Below are positions 44,311 to 54,112 of a stretch of DNA of 64,000 bases, piece by piece; position 1 is the stretch's first letter; each line of letters begins with the position of its first letter. Location of the stretch: assembly GCF_036880985.1 (NCBI RefSeq), contig NZ_JBAJNO010000004.1:186001-250000 (forward strand), in the 5' to 3' direction. Source of the DNA: Limibacter armeniacum (GTDB lineage Bacteria > Bacteroidota > Bacteroidia > Cytophagales > Flammeovirgaceae). The notes under the pieces are model-generated. The model was not told the DNA's origin and made no database searches. It saw only the letters and a list, made by a program, of their open reading frames with translations. A program made the position numbers and the translations under genes.

Positions 44311-46047
44311 TCAGTTATTATGTGTTGTGTAAAGTGCCATGACAGTTCCAATAAAACCACCTGCTTCAGCCGTGCTGAGGTAAGCGGCATCTATACCGGT
44401 TTTAAGGGTTTTCCAGTCTTCATTCTCCAGCTGATAAAGGAATGAAAAAATGCCATTCTCACATTGTACTTTCAGTTTCACTTCCTCATCATAAATTGGC
44501 AATGCTACAGAAGCCAGCTTCTCTTCCATAAGCCCATCCTCTCCTTGTTGCGATTTGCAAAGTGCCAATATGGTTTTCGTTCCATCCTTGGTTAACCCTA
44601 AATTCAGGTAGTGTGACTCACGCTGAAACAGCGAGATGCCTGCAAAATCTTGCTCACTCATCGGGACAAATCGGATGGCAGTTTCCAGCGTGAAATCGTG
44701 ATGTTGCTGTCTCCTGCCCAAAAAAGCCGTGTGTTTCATTTCCCGCAGATTAGTAGGCTGCGGATCAAGCCAGATACCACCTTCTACCCTGTTCAATGTG
44801 TACCACTCTGTTTCTGTTGGTGTCCTTAAAAACATCCACTCCATAGCAAGGCTATCTGATTTGAAATCATCCGTATAAGAGAAATTACCAGCAGGCATCC
44901 ATGCTTTGTCCTCAGACTTTGTAACGCCTTCGGGTAAATCCAAAACCATCGGAATGGTTTTTCCTGACTCCAGAATGGTTGGCCAGTCCTTCTCCCAAGT
45001 TACGGGATGGATAAAAGTTTCCCTGCCGATATTAAAGATATTGCCTTTCCTGTATGGTCGGCATGCCAGAAAAATGGAATACCAGTTGCCAGCCTTATCC
45101 TGAAACAGGTCTGCATGGCCAGCATTCGTAATCGGATAATCTCGCTCTTCAGGCAGGTTCTTTTGTGTCAGGATTGGGTTATTCGGGTTTCGCTCATAAG
45201 GTCCGAAGACATTCTTACTTCTGAATATCACTTCAGTATGGTTAATAGACGTCCCACCTTCAGCCGCCATCAGAAAATAGTAATCCTTGATTTTATAAAT
45301 GTGTGGGCCTTCAATCCAGATTGGTTTGGTAGAAAAGTCATGGCCACCATTGATCAGCACTTTTCTAGGCCCGATCATTTTCTGATTTTCTACATCAAAT
45401 TCCTGAATCCAAATGGCTCTATGGCCACTGTACTCCGCTTTTCCCTCAGGTTCTCCATTGTTGACAAGGTAGGCTTTACCATCATCATCGAAGAATAGTG
45501 AAGGGTCTATTCCTTCCACTTCAGGTATCCAAACCGGGTCACTCCAATCGCCAGCTGGGTCTTTGGCTGTTACGATAAAATTACCCCCTCCACCTACAAA
45601 TGTGGTCGTCAGATAGAATGTCTCATTTTTTGGATTATAGGACAATGCAGGTGCAAAAATGCCATATGAAATGGGCTGATCTCTATTCATATACTGTGAA
45701 GGACGTTCCAGTACATGTCCAACCAATTTCCAGTTTACCAAGTCTCTACTGTGGTAAATCGGAATTCCCGGAAAGAAAGAAAAGGTCGATGTCACCAAAA
45801 AATAATCCTCACCTCTTTGGCAAATACTAGGATCAGGATAGAACCCCGGTAAGATGGGATTGTAAAACTGCTTGCTTTTATCAATAGGATGCTGATCGTA
45901 AAAAGTATCGTGACCATCATACTTAAAATACCTGTAATAAGCTTTTCCTTCCTTGATATGCTCTGCATAATGCGAAGAACAGGAAGAAATCAATGCCAAA
46001 AGCAAAAAGCTGAATATGAAATTGAAAAGGTTGTTTGAGTTGTTCAT
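44311..46047 (-). CDS. GH43 lipoprotein, beta-xylosidase/arabinofuranosidase with C-terminal beta-sandwich
   Basis: The ATG at 46047 gives MNNSNNLFNFIFSFLLLALI and a lipobox ending SSC (Cys23). The product has 578 residues. Propeller residues: Asp72 in FYPDPSI (base), Asp181 in GIDPSLFF and Glu246 in WIEGPHIYK (acid). The C-terminal half (TDDFKSDSLAMEWMFLRTP ... FLGRRQQHHDFTLET) is the beta-sandwich of XynB-type GH43 enzymes. It removes xylose or arabinose from the ends or branches of oligosaccharides. An intra-operon terminator lies just upstream of its start, so it and the following genes may be expressed at a lower level than the GH10 part. Confidence 0.9.
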   Translation of the reverse strand: MNNSNNLFNFIFSFLLLALISSCSSHYAEHIKEGKAYYRYFKYDGHDTFYDQHPIDKSKQFYNPILPGFYPDPSICQRGEDYFLVTSTFSFFPGIPIYHSRDLVNWKLVGHVLERPSQYMNRDQPISYGIFAPALSYNPKNETFYLTTTFVGGGGNFIVTAKDPAGDWSDPVWIPEVEGIDPSLFFDDDGKAYLVNNGEPEGKAEYSGHRAIWIQEFDVENQKMIGPRKVLINGGHDFSTKPIWIEGPHIYKIKDYYFLMAAEGGTSINHTEVIFRSKNVFGPYERNPNNPILTQKNLPEERDYPITNAGHADLFQDKAGNWYSIFLACRPYRKGNIFNIGRETFIHPVTWEKDWPTILESGKTIPMVLDLPEGVTKSEDKAWMPAGNFSYTDDFKSDSLAMEWMFLRTPTETEWYTLNRVEGGIWLDPQPTNLREMKHTAFLGRRQQHHDFTLETAIRFVPMSEQDFAGISLFQRESHYLNLGLTKDGTKTILALCKSQQGEDGLMEEKLASVALPIYDEEVKLKVQCENGIFSFLYQLENEDWKTLKTGIDAAYLSTAEAGGFIGTVMALYTTHNN

Positions 46048-46064
46048 GGTTTTGGGTCTTCTAT

Positions 46065-46097
46065 AAAAAAGGTGAGGCCTGATCTGCAAACCTCACC
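46065..46097 (-). terminator. Strong terminator inside the xylan operon
   Basis: On the minus strand a perfect stem GGTGAGG/CCTCACC with a 13-base loop is followed by TTTTTT. It lies between two GH43 genes only 18 bases before the next ATG. There is no room for a new promoter, so it probably acts as a partial (read-through) terminator or an RNA end stabiliser. Confidence 0.8.
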
Positions 46098-46109
46098 CCT
46101 TCATTTTAT

Positions 46110-47093
46110 TTATACACTCCCATCAATGGTCTGGATGGTGCCATCCTCATTGTAGTTCAGTTCAATTACCTTGATACTTCTGAGCCATGTTTTTCCGCCA
46201 GAAGGCTTGCTGTCATGATAGAACAGGTACCATTTACCATTAAACTCACAGATTGAATGGTGTGTCGTCCACCCGACAACAGGCGTCAGGATCACACCCT
46301 TGTACTGGAATGGACCATATGGTGAATCACCAATGGCATAGCAAATCTGATGGGTATTTCCTGTCGAATACGAAAAGTAGTACTTGCCATTGTACTTGTG
46401 CATCCAAGGCCCTTCAAAATACCTGCGGTCATGGTCTCCGGCTTTCAATGGCTCTCCATTTTCATCCAGAATAATTACATCCCTTGGTTCTTCCTCAAAT
46501 TCAAGCATATCTTCAGCAAGCTTCACCACCTTGGCACATAGGGCAGGTTCATGGTCTGCTGGTTCATGTCCCACTTCAATCGCCTTGTTGTTGCGGTAGC
46601 GCTGTAACTGACCACCCCAGATTCCGCCAAAATACATATAGTAGTCTCCCTTATTGTCCTGCAATACCGCAGGGTCAATGCTGTAGCTGCCATCCATTGG
46701 ACGGGGTTGAGGAACAAATGGCCCTTCAGGCTTATCACTTACCGCCACACCAATCCGAAAGATGTCATTCTTGTCCTTCATCGGGAAATACAGGTAGTAC
46801 TTCCCATCCTTTTCAGCCGCATCAGGTGCCCACATCTGCCTGCCTGCCCAAGGAACGTCATCCAATGCCAGTACTACGCCATGATCTGTCACCTCTCCGT
46901 CAATGCTATCCATTGAAAACACATGGTAATCCTGCATATTGAAATGGTCGCCGTTGTCATTTTCAGGAATGCCTGACTCAATATCATGTGAAGGATAGAT
47001 ATAGATTTTACCATTGAATACATGGGCAGATGGGTCTGCCGTAAATATATGTTTCACCAAGTGTCTTGGATGTTTGATTGTTGTTTCCATCAT
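46110..47093 (-). CDS. GH43 enzyme without signal peptide (cytoplasmic beta-xylosidase/arabinofuranosidase)
   Basis: Starts MMETTIKHPRHLVKHIFTAD at 47093; the upstream frame to 47153 is less gene-like. The product has about 327 residues, a single propeller with Asp20 in FTADPSAH, Asp in YSIDPAVL and Glu in YFEGPWMHK. MWAPDAAEKDGKYYLYFPMK is typical of the family. No signal peptide or lipobox is present, so it should act in the cytoplasm on oligosaccharides brought in by the neighbouring GPH symporter. It follows the GH10 gene by 77 bases in the same operon and is followed by a terminator. Confidence 0.88.
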   Translation of the reverse strand: MMETTIKHPRHLVKHIFTADPSAHVFNGKIYIYPSHDIESGIPENDNGDHFNMQDYHVFSMDSIDGEVTDHGVVLALDDVPWAGRQMWAPDAAEKDGKYYLYFPMKDKNDIFRIGVAVSDKPEGPFVPQPRPMDGSYSIDPAVLQDNKGDYYMYFGGIWGGQLQRYRNNKAIEVGHEPADHEPALCAKVVKLAEDMLEFEEEPRDVIILDENGEPLKAGDHDRRYFEGPWMHKYNGKYYFSYSTGNTHQICYAIGDSPYGPFQYKGVILTPVVGWTTHHSICEFNGKWYLFYHDSKPSGGKTWLRSIKVIELNYNEDGTIQTIDGSV

Positions 47094-47170
47094 CAAATTA
47101 TTAAAGATAGAGGAGTTACCTCCCTCGCTTACTGCTACTCGTCTCCCTATCATTTTTACTTTATTATCCG

Positions 47171-48301
47171 TTATTCCTTTACCAGCGAGACTACTGACTG
47201 AAATGCCTTTTTGGGAGCATTGTCCCTATCAAAAAGCAACGGGTAATCTTTTCTCCCTTTTACTGGCCAGTTGTTACGCCACGACTGTCCATCATTTACA
47301 CCCCAGAAAGTAACCCTCCCGATCTTATCCTGATGTTTCAGCAACACCTCAAACAATCCCTGATAGGCGATTGCCAGCTTGGTCCCCACTGAGTCAGGCA
47401 ATGTTTCGTTGTACGGGTTAAGGGTAGCTTTCAATTCATAGTTCTGGGAAATCTCAGCAGACATCTCCTTTGTCGGGAATGGCAATACTGTAATGTCCAG
47501 TTCTGTCAGCATGACTTTTACGTCCTGTTCCGCAAACTTTACCACACTCTCTTCAAACTCATTCAGGTCCAGATAATCCAGTCCATAATGAGCCTGCATA
47601 CCGATGCCATCTATCCGGATACCTTTTTCTTTCAGGCTCTGAATAACCTGAATGCCTGACTCACGGCGATGCGGGTTCAACATGGAGTAATCGTTGTAAT
47701 ATAGTTCTGCGTCAGGATCTGCCTCATTTGCAAACTGAAATGCCAATTGGATATAATCATCGCCAATAATCTGCTGCCACTTGCTTCGACGTAAAGTCTC
47801 CTGATCACCAATTGCCTCATTGACCACATCCCATGCATGTACTCTTCCTTTATATCGGCTAACGACAGTATGTATATGATTTCTCATGCGGGCAACCAAC
47901 GTATCACGAGACACATCATTCCCCGCTTCATCCACAAACAGCCAATCAGGTGCCTGAGAGTGCCATACCAGGGTATGCCCTACGATAAACATCCCATTTT
48001 CTTCCCCGAACCTGACAAAGTTGTCTGCATCCTTGAAATCAAACACCCCTTGCTCGGGCTGAAGTGACTCCATTTTCATACAGTTTTCAGCTACAATGGT
48101 ATTGAACTCTCTCTTTACCAGCGCCAGTTCAGCAGGTTGTTGCCCGTTGGTCTGATCAGCATTCAATGCGGCTCCGACCAAAAACTTTTCCTTGAACACT
48201 TCCTTAAGAGGCACTTCTGAATCATGCTGTGGCTGAGCGCAACCTACCAGCAGCAACATCAAAAGTACCCTTAAGCTTTTCAGTGATTTATCCTTATTCA
48301 T
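47171..48301 (-). CDS. GH10 endo-beta-1,4-xylanase lipoprotein
   Basis: The ATG at 48301 gives a lipoprotein signal ending LLLVGC (Cys21); the start at 48328 only adds a leader. The product has 376 residues, a single GH10 barrel. Acid/base Glu162 is in AWDVVNEAIG and nucleophile Glu267 in MLTELDIT. GHTLVWHSQAPDW and FWGVNDGQSWRNNWP line the substrate cleft. No carbohydrate-binding module is fused. It cuts the xylan backbone, probably at the cell surface or in the periplasm. Together with the two SusCD pairs and the binding proteins it marks the locus as a xylan system. Confidence 0.95.
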   Translation of the reverse strand: MNKDKSLKSLRVLLMLLLVGCAQPQHDSEVPLKEVFKEKFLVGAALNADQTNGQQPAELALVKREFNTIVAENCMKMESLQPEQGVFDFKDADNFVRFGEENGMFIVGHTLVWHSQAPDWLFVDEAGNDVSRDTLVARMRNHIHTVVSRYKGRVHAWDVVNEAIGDQETLRRSKWQQIIGDDYIQLAFQFANEADPDAELYYNDYSMLNPHRRESGIQVIQSLKEKGIRIDGIGMQAHYGLDYLDLNEFEESVVKFAEQDVKVMLTELDITVLPFPTKEMSAEISQNYELKATLNPYNETLPDSVGTKLAIAYQGLFEVLLKHQDKIGRVTFWGVNDGQSWRNNWPVKGRKDYPLLFDRDNAPKKAFQSVVSLVKE

Positions 48302-48335
48302 TTTAAAACCAGATTTTGATTCAAACAATTTTCGC

Positions 48336-49847
48336 TTACACCGCCGTATCCATCACCTCCAATGGCAGTTCCTTCTCCCTTCTTTCAGCCAGTTCTGCCT
48401 GCATGTTGATGTTCATTTCCTTAGTAATAACATAGAACAGAAGTGCTATCACACTCACCATAAAAGTAATGGCAGGAATAATACTCGCAGCCAACCTTAT
48501 ACCCAGAATCGCTTCCGTTGACTGCACTGCATTTGGCACATAACCGAAGATGGATACAACCCAACCACATAGCGCACCTCCCAATCCAAGTCCTGCCTTC
48601 AGGGCAAATACTACTCCGGCAAACACAAATCCTGTTGCCCTGCGGTTATTCTTCCATTCTGAATAGTCTGCCACATCGCCCATCATTGCCCACAACAATG
48701 GAATGGTTGGCGCATAGAACAAACTTTTCAGGATATTGAAAGTAAAAGCCAATCCTACATTGTCACTCGGCACCACAAAGAAAAGTCCTGTAAAAATAGC
48801 CGTCATAAAGAGGCAAACCACAAAGACATTCTTCTTGCCAAACCTTGCCGCTAAAGGTGCTGAAAGTGTCAGTACGCCAATAATGGTTACAAACTGCCCC
48901 ACCATATTGAAAAAGCTGAATCCAACACTGAATGCATTGCTTCTGTCCTGCAAGGCAATAAGTCCCAAAGTATCCAGCAACTGATTCCAGAGGCTTGAGG
49001 TTCCGGCAGCTGTTTCCACCAGATTGAATTGCTGGAGGAATACAAAAATGGCATCTGGATCAATATAGTAATTGAAGAAGTAATATGTGCCTCCACCCCA
49101 AAGCGAAAGCGTTGTGAAGATAAAAAGTGTCACCACAAACATGGCTTTCCAAGGTCCGTTCTTGAGAATGTCATTCAAATCCTGCTTCACTGATGTCTGC
49201 TGTGATTTTGGAGGAGTAATTCGCTCCTTAGTGGTCAGGAAGGTGACCACAAAAAACACAATGGATATCAACGCCAGTACACCTATCGCCATCGACCAAC
49301 CTTTGGCATCATCTCCCTGCCCCAGCTTGGAAACCAATGGCAAGGTGAATCCCTGTACCAGAAATGCCGCAATCATGGCAAATACAAACCTTACCGAACC
49401 GATGCTAGTACGCTCCTTGATGTCACTTGACATTACACCATGCAAAGCCGCATAAGGGGTATTGTTAAAGGAATAGAGCGTCATCAGCAAAGTATAGGTG
49501 ATGCCTGCATAGATGATTTTTGATCTTTCGTCCAGATCGGGCGTTGTAAACGCCAGAAAAAAGAACAAGCCAAATGGAATGGCTGTCCACAAAATCCACG
49601 GACGGTATTTTCCCCATTTTGTATTGGTTCTGTCCGACAGGATGCCCACAACAGGGTCAACAAAGGCATCTATTACCCTTGCCAGCAGCAGGATGGTTCC
49701 GGCAGCCGTGGCAGTGATGCCAAACACATCTGTATAAAATCCCAGCTGAAAGACCAGCATGATTTGAAAGACGAAGTTTACGGAGCAGTCTCCCAGACTG
49801 TATCCTATTTTCTCAGAGAGCGAGACCTTATTGGATGTTGTAGCCAT
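48336..49847 (-). CDS. GPH-family sugar:cation symporter (MFS), probable xylo-oligosaccharide transporter
   Basis: This gene encodes 503 residues with about 12 membrane segments. The GPH (TC 2.A.2) signature is clear: IDAFVDPVVGILSDRTNTKW followed by GKYRPWILW. An extended loop around 250-320 (FFNYYIDPDAIFVFLQQFNL...) sits in the middle. ATGFVFAGVVFALKAGLGLGG lies in the C-terminal half. It should move xylose, xylo-oligosaccharides or glucuronosyl-sugars across the inner membrane. It lies 34 bases before GH10 and after GH30 in the xylan operon, and the signal-less GH43 downstream would process its cargo. Confidence 0.9.
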   Translation of the reverse strand: MATTSNKVSLSEKIGYSLGDCSVNFVFQIMLVFQLGFYTDVFGITATAAGTILLLARVIDAFVDPVVGILSDRTNTKWGKYRPWILWTAIPFGLFFFLAFTTPDLDERSKIIYAGITYTLLMTLYSFNNTPYAALHGVMSSDIKERTSIGSVRFVFAMIAAFLVQGFTLPLVSKLGQGDDAKGWSMAIGVLALISIVFFVVTFLTTKERITPPKSQQTSVKQDLNDILKNGPWKAMFVVTLFIFTTLSLWGGGTYYFFNYYIDPDAIFVFLQQFNLVETAAGTSSLWNQLLDTLGLIALQDRSNAFSVGFSFFNMVGQFVTIIGVLTLSAPLAARFGKKNVFVVCLFMTAIFTGLFFVVPSDNVGLAFTFNILKSLFYAPTIPLLWAMMGDVADYSEWKNNRRATGFVFAGVVFALKAGLGLGGALCGWVVSIFGYVPNAVQSTEAILGIRLAASIIPAITFMVSVIALLFYVITKEMNINMQAELAERREKELPLEVMDTAV

Positions 49848-49944
49848 GATTTCAGGTTAATTTTCTTGTTACTTTAATTTCTGATCACCAAAGCCTTTCG
49901 GTTGATGGTGTTTTTAAACTGGTTGAATTATTCTGCACCTATTC

Positions 49945-51342
49945 CTATTTGAGTTCGAGTACAAAAGTGGAGATTGATTCGGCAGGAAGCCTAACTGGCT
50001 TGTCTGTCTCTACCCCTTCCAATTCCTGATAAAAGGAATCTCCTACAGTCTGGTAGCCACTGATATTGGCGATCTCCATTCCTTCTACCTCAAACTTGTA
50101 ATCCAGATTCCGTGCATCTGCATTGACTGCAATCAGGGTTAACTTATCTCCGGCAGGATTAAGGTATCCCGTAACTTCCACCAGTGGCAGAACAGACGAA
50201 ACTTCCACCCTTTTATATCCCTTGTCAATGTGTTTGGAGAAGTGCTTGATCAGGTAGTAGAATGAGTTTACCATATATCCTCCGGCTCCATCCACATAAA
50301 TCATTGCCTTGTCTTTGGTTGTGACATCTCCCCATACCAGTTCCCAATACAGGTAAGCAGAGGTATTGGCATATTGTAAGGTCTGCTGCATAAACCTAGC
50401 TGTCTGAAACCAAGACATGCCGGAATATTCAGTCATAAAATTAGGTTTGTCTCCAAAGTCCTGTGCCATTGATTTCAGGAATGGGGTAATCGAACTGATC
50501 GGGGTATCCTTTGAAAAATTGTATGGGTGATAACCATAAACACTACACGATTCTCTCGACTTGGCAACTAGGGCAAAAGTGCTAAACGCTTGTACATTTT
50601 CTGATTCTGGACCTACCATCAATGGTGCATTGGGACGATCCTTGATCCGGTCATATACCTGATCAAATGCCTTGTCGTACCCTGGCAATCCTGTTGCTTC
50701 TGTTGCACCCCACATACAAGTAGTCCAGTTGGCATTGACATACGAAGGCTCATTCTGAATACTGATATATTCAGGTGTAAAGTTGTAGTGATCCAATACA
50801 TCCACCCAATACTGGGCAAAAGCATCGTACATATAGTTACCTTCCTCGTCTTTCTTCAGGAAGCCTTCTCTCAAATTGTTATTGTTTTTCAATGCCGCAG
50901 GAGGTCCCCAAGAGCATAGCAGGATTTCGATATCCGGATTATAGGATTTTGCTTTCGCATAAAATTCCTGTGTTGCCTCAAACATCTCCTTATCTCCAGA
51001 AGTCAGCATTTCATCTGTTGACTTGTTGTTCGGGTAGTCTGCCGGATAGTACCAGTTTTTCAGTCTCAGGATATCCATTCCCAAGTCTTCAAACATCAGT
51101 TGGTATATCTCCTCACTTTTTGGGCTACTTGCCACCCTGCTGCTGTACCAGGTAAGCGCACCACCAAACCCTACCATCTCCTGATAGGTTGTTGCGGGAT
51201 CTATTGAGAAGGTTGGATATTGTGGCTCCTTTACCTCTTCCTTTTCAGTTCCATCTCCCTCATTCTGGCAAGCCATCAGACTTAGCAACACGCCAATCCA
51301 AAGTATTCTCCTAAAAAATGGTTCCGTTTTAAAGTTCATCAT
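49945..51342 (-). CDS. GH30 lipoprotein, probable glucuronoxylanase
   Basis: This gene encodes 465 residues. The signal ends LLSLMAC with Cys25. GH30 barrel motifs are GFGGALTWYSSRV, CSWGPPAALKNN, acid/base Glu198 in SIQNEPSYVN and nucleophile Glu305 in NFMTEYSGM. The beta-sandwich side domain at the end (KRVEVSSVLPLVEVTGYL, LIAVNADARN) fits the xylanase-type GH30 members. Many subfamily 8 enzymes need a 4-O-methylglucuronate branch to cut xylan. The Arg that contacts the acid group cannot be placed with certainty here, so plain xylanase or xylobiohydrolase activity is also possible. Confidence 0.87.
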   Translation of the reverse strand: MMNFKTEPFFRRILWIGVLLSLMACQNEGDGTEKEEVKEPQYPTFSIDPATTYQEMVGFGGALTWYSSRVASSPKSEEIYQLMFEDLGMDILRLKNWYYPADYPNNKSTDEMLTSGDKEMFEATQEFYAKAKSYNPDIEILLCSWGPPAALKNNNNLREGFLKKDEEGNYMYDAFAQYWVDVLDHYNFTPEYISIQNEPSYVNANWTTCMWGATEATGLPGYDKAFDQVYDRIKDRPNAPLMVGPESENVQAFSTFALVAKSRESCSVYGYHPYNFSKDTPISSITPFLKSMAQDFGDKPNFMTEYSGMSWFQTARFMQQTLQYANTSAYLYWELVWGDVTTKDKAMIYVDGAGGYMVNSFYYLIKHFSKHIDKGYKRVEVSSVLPLVEVTGYLNPAGDKLTLIAVNADARNLDYKFEVEGMEIANISGYQTVGDSFYQELEGVETDKPVRLPAESISTFVLELK

Positions 51343-51355
51343 ATCTCAATCAATT

Positions 51356-51385
51356 AAAGGCACCGGCACAAATACCAGTGCCTTT
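51356..51385 (-). terminator. Intra-operon hairpin between the glycan-binding protein and GH30 genes
   Basis: The 8-bp arms AAAGGCAC/GTGCCTTT are perfect, with a further GG/CC pair inside. On the minus strand the stem is followed only by AATTG, so termination would be weak. This position, directly after a SusC-SusD-binding protein block, is where such operons often show a drop in expression. Confidence 0.6.
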
Positions 51386-51422
51386 TTATTTGCAGAAAAA
51401 TGTATGTTACAGAAGCTTAGGC

Positions 51423-52511
51423 CTAGTTTGCCAGCTCGATGAAGCGGACATTGTCAAAGCTGATTTCCCCTCCTTCAACTACCGGCGAACCCCACTGTAC
51501 CTTCACCACATTCAAGATAGTCGGGTCAACTGCCTGCCCGTTCACGCTTTGAGTTGAGCCGTCCCCATTGTATTGCCAACCGAATTCTGTCAGTGGTATT
51601 TCCAATGTTGTCCAGCCATTATATACGCCTTGGTATGAACTCCAGAAATTAGCCTTGTTGTCCTGTACATTGAACCTGTAGTTGCATTCTGTGCCATTGT
51701 TGTTCACATCAACAACCAGCAAGATATTTTCTTTGGCTGCTGTCAGTCCAAAACCTCCAGTCGCCTCAATCTGGGATCCTCCCCAGCTACCTGCTGCACC
51801 TACCATCTTGAAGAAGTTACCGCTGATTGGCGTTGGGCTTGCATTCTGGATACCTGAAACTTCCGTATCCACTGCACCACCCATACTTCCCCAGCCACCA
51901 AAACCGTTTCCATCAAAATCATCCACCAGCACTTCCTTGCCTACATAAAAAGTGTATTCGGTTGTGTTTTCACCTGCCACGGTCACCACCTTGATTTGAC
52001 CTTTTGAATCTGTGACACCTGAAGGAACCGAGAATGTAAGTTCTGTATCGCTATTGGAAACAATGCTGGCTGCTGTCCCATTAATGGAGACTTCTGTAGC
52101 CTGTCCCAAAGACGAACCTGTAATCGTTACATTACTGCCTGGCATGGCTGCTGTTGAGGTGATCGAGGTAAAGATCGGGTCGGCACTAGGTTTCACCAGT
52201 ACTGAAGCCGTCACCCTCAGGTTATTCATATAAGCCAACGTAATCTTGCCTTCACCGGAAACGGAGCCGTGAGGAATGTCAAACTTTATCTCGTTGCCTG
52301 AGTTGGTAAACTCCACCGAAAGTTCCCTGAAGAATACATATTGTACATCTCCGAAATTGGACCCTTTCAGCACGATACTTTCCCTCGGATAGGCCTCGCT
52401 TGGCATCACTTCCGAAATCTGACCTACATTATCAGTCACATCTTCCTCACAGCTCACCAGCATAAACAGCATCAGGAAAGCCACGAGCATCATTATATTA
52501 TATCTTTTCAT
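51423..52511 (-). CDS. Surface glycan-binding lipoprotein with IPT/TIG domains (xylan-binding type)
   Basis: This gene encodes 362 residues with the lipobox FMLVSC at Cys21. Two IPT/TIG Ig-like domains follow (PSEAYPRESIVLKGSNFGDV and AAMPGSNVTITGSSLG). The C-terminal beta-sandwich (VDDFDGNGFGGWGSMGG ... GEISFDNVRFIEL) has many Trp, Tyr and Asn residues suited to sugar stacking. This matches the binding protein placed between SusD and the GH10 region in Bacteroides and Prevotella xylan loci. It would hold xylan at the cell surface for the endo-enzymes and SusCD. Expected to be co-transcribed with susD (18-base gap). Confidence 0.82.
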   Translation of the reverse strand: MKRYNIMMLVAFLMLFMLVSCEEDVTDNVGQISEVMPSEAYPRESIVLKGSNFGDVQYVFFRELSVEFTNSGNEIKFDIPHGSVSGEGKITLAYMNNLRVTASVLVKPSADPIFTSITSTAAMPGSNVTITGSSLGQATEVSINGTAASIVSNSDTELTFSVPSGVTDSKGQIKVVTVAGENTTEYTFYVGKEVLVDDFDGNGFGGWGSMGGAVDTEVSGIQNASPTPISGNFFKMVGAAGSWGGSQIEATGGFGLTAAKENILLVVDVNNNGTECNYRFNVQDNKANFWSSYQGVYNGWTTLEIPLTEFGWQYNGDGSTQSVNGQAVDPTILNVVKVQWGSPVVEGGEISFDNVRFIELAN

Positions 52512-52529
52512 GGTCTTAGTCTTTTTATC

Positions 52530-54092
52530 CTAGTTATAATCTGCATTCTGAGTCACTTGAGTCAGGTCAACAAAATCCTGCGGGATAGGCCATCTGACAT
52601 GTTTAGGCAACACATTGCCTGCTGCACCTGGTGTATTGTACTCATTGGCACGGTCTACTAGTAATCCAAGCCTTTTCAGCATTCCCCATCTGTGTCCCTC
52701 ATAGCACAGCTCACGGGCATGTTCTTCCAGCAACATATCCTGATTCAGTGAGGTGAATGCAGATACACCTGCTCTTTCCCTAAGTACATTGATAAAATCA
52801 AGTGCCGATTTTCCTCCTGCCTTCGCTGAAGCAGATGGATCATTCATAATGGCTTCAGCAGCTACCAGATAGGCTTCTGCCAAACGGTACTCGATTACGT
52901 TCTTGTATCCTTCTGCATCACCCAATGCCCTGCCCAAAACGTCCGTTTCGAAATACTTGTTACAGGTTGGCGTCAAGTGTCTGATACCTCCGCTTGGTGC
53001 ATCCACAGCATACTCCGGTAAAACAGGATCACCCAAGGATACCCCTGCCGGAAGATTATCCGGATCATTGAAATAAAGGGTGGTCACAAACCATGACTGC
53101 AATCTTTTATCTTCAGGCTCATACAGGCTTAACATATAGTCTGAAGGGAAAAGGCGTGCCCAAGGACGACCACCATACTCAAAACTTCTCATGACACCCG
53201 TGATACGGTCGTAAAGCGGAATCATCTGCTGCACAACTCGTTGTGGATGGTCACGGTCTGCACTGGTAAACTGCCATGCAAAGATGACCTCCTTATTGTC
53301 CTGATGATTTTCTGAAAAGATCACATCCAATGGCTCAAGACTATATGCCCCATCCTCTATCACTAGGTTAGCCATTTCGGCAGCTTTTGCCCATTCGCCC
53401 ATATCCAAATAAGCCTTAGAAAGTGCATGCCGTGCCACAGCCTTGGACACTGCGCCACTTCCGGCAGCATTGATGGCTTCCGGCAACAACCCGATAGCCT
53501 CCAGCAGGTCGACTTCAATCTGTGCATATACATCATCCTTTGATGCCAGCTGCACATCATATTCCACCACTTCGCTAGCCTCAGTTGACAGGACAATGTT
53601 ATCCCAACGCTGTACAAGGTTCAAATGGAAGTAAGCCCTAAAGAAATAAGCAATGCCTTTGACCGCTTCCCTTCTGTTTACTTCCGTTGCATTGTTCTCA
53701 TTGATTTCCACCGTCTCGATGTTTTTCAGGATAACATTGCAGCGGTTGATCGCCACATAACTGGCGTTCCATATATCCCTCACTCCTGTATTCTGAGGAT
53801 TCAACTGGAAATCGTAGTTGTTGAACGATTGCACAATCGCCTGATCGGGAAGGTGGGTGCCTGCCTGTACAAGGTCAGTACCACATACCTTGTAAGTGGA
53901 GAGGTCATTGCTTTCGTATGGGCTTCTGCCTCTTTCATATATGCCCCATACCGAATTCTCCAATCCCTCAAGCGTTGAAAGCGCAACATCTGTGGTCAGG
54001 GTATCTTTTGGTGCAATGTCAAGCTGATCATTACAGCCTGCTATGCCTACTGCCAGAACCGACAGTGCTATATATTTTTTTAGTGTATTCAT
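52530..54092 (-). CDS. SusD/RagB-family lipoprotein (xylan locus, second pair)
   Basis: This gene encodes 520 residues with the lipobox VGIAGC at Cys20. SusD features: NRREAVKGIAYFFRAYFHLN, KAVARHALSKAYLDMGEWAK, a YRLAEAYLVAAEAIM helix and the C-terminal LLEEHARELCYEGHRW GMLKRLG block. It lies 20 bases after its SusC partner. It is the surface lid that captures xylo-oligosaccharides for import. It is clearly distinct from the other two SusD proteins of the window, so these are not recent duplicates. Confidence 0.93.
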   Translation of the reverse strand: MNTLKKYIALSVLAVGIAGCNDQLDIAPKDTLTTDVALSTLEGLENSVWGIYERGRSPYESNDLSTYKVCGTDLVQAGTHLPDQAIVQSFNNYDFQLNPQNTGVRDIWNASYVAINRCNVILKNIETVEINENNATEVNRREAVKGIAYFFRAYFHLNLVQRWDNIVLSTEASEVVEYDVQLASKDDVYAQIEVDLLEAIGLLPEAINAAGSGAVSKAVARHALSKAYLDMGEWAKAAEMANLVIEDGAYSLEPLDVIFSENHQDNKEVIFAWQFTSADRDHPQRVVQQMIPLYDRITGVMRSFEYGGRPWARLFPSDYMLSLYEPEDKRLQSWFVTTLYFNDPDNLPAGVSLGDPVLPEYAVDAPSGGIRHLTPTCNKYFETDVLGRALGDAEGYKNVIEYRLAEAYLVAAEAIMNDPSASAKAGGKSALDFINVLRERAGVSAFTSLNQDMLLEEHARELCYEGHRWGMLKRLGLLVDRANEYNTPGAAGNVLPKHVRWPIPQDFVDLTQVTQNADYN

Positions 54093-54112
54093 AAGGGTTT
54101 TTCATTAACGGA

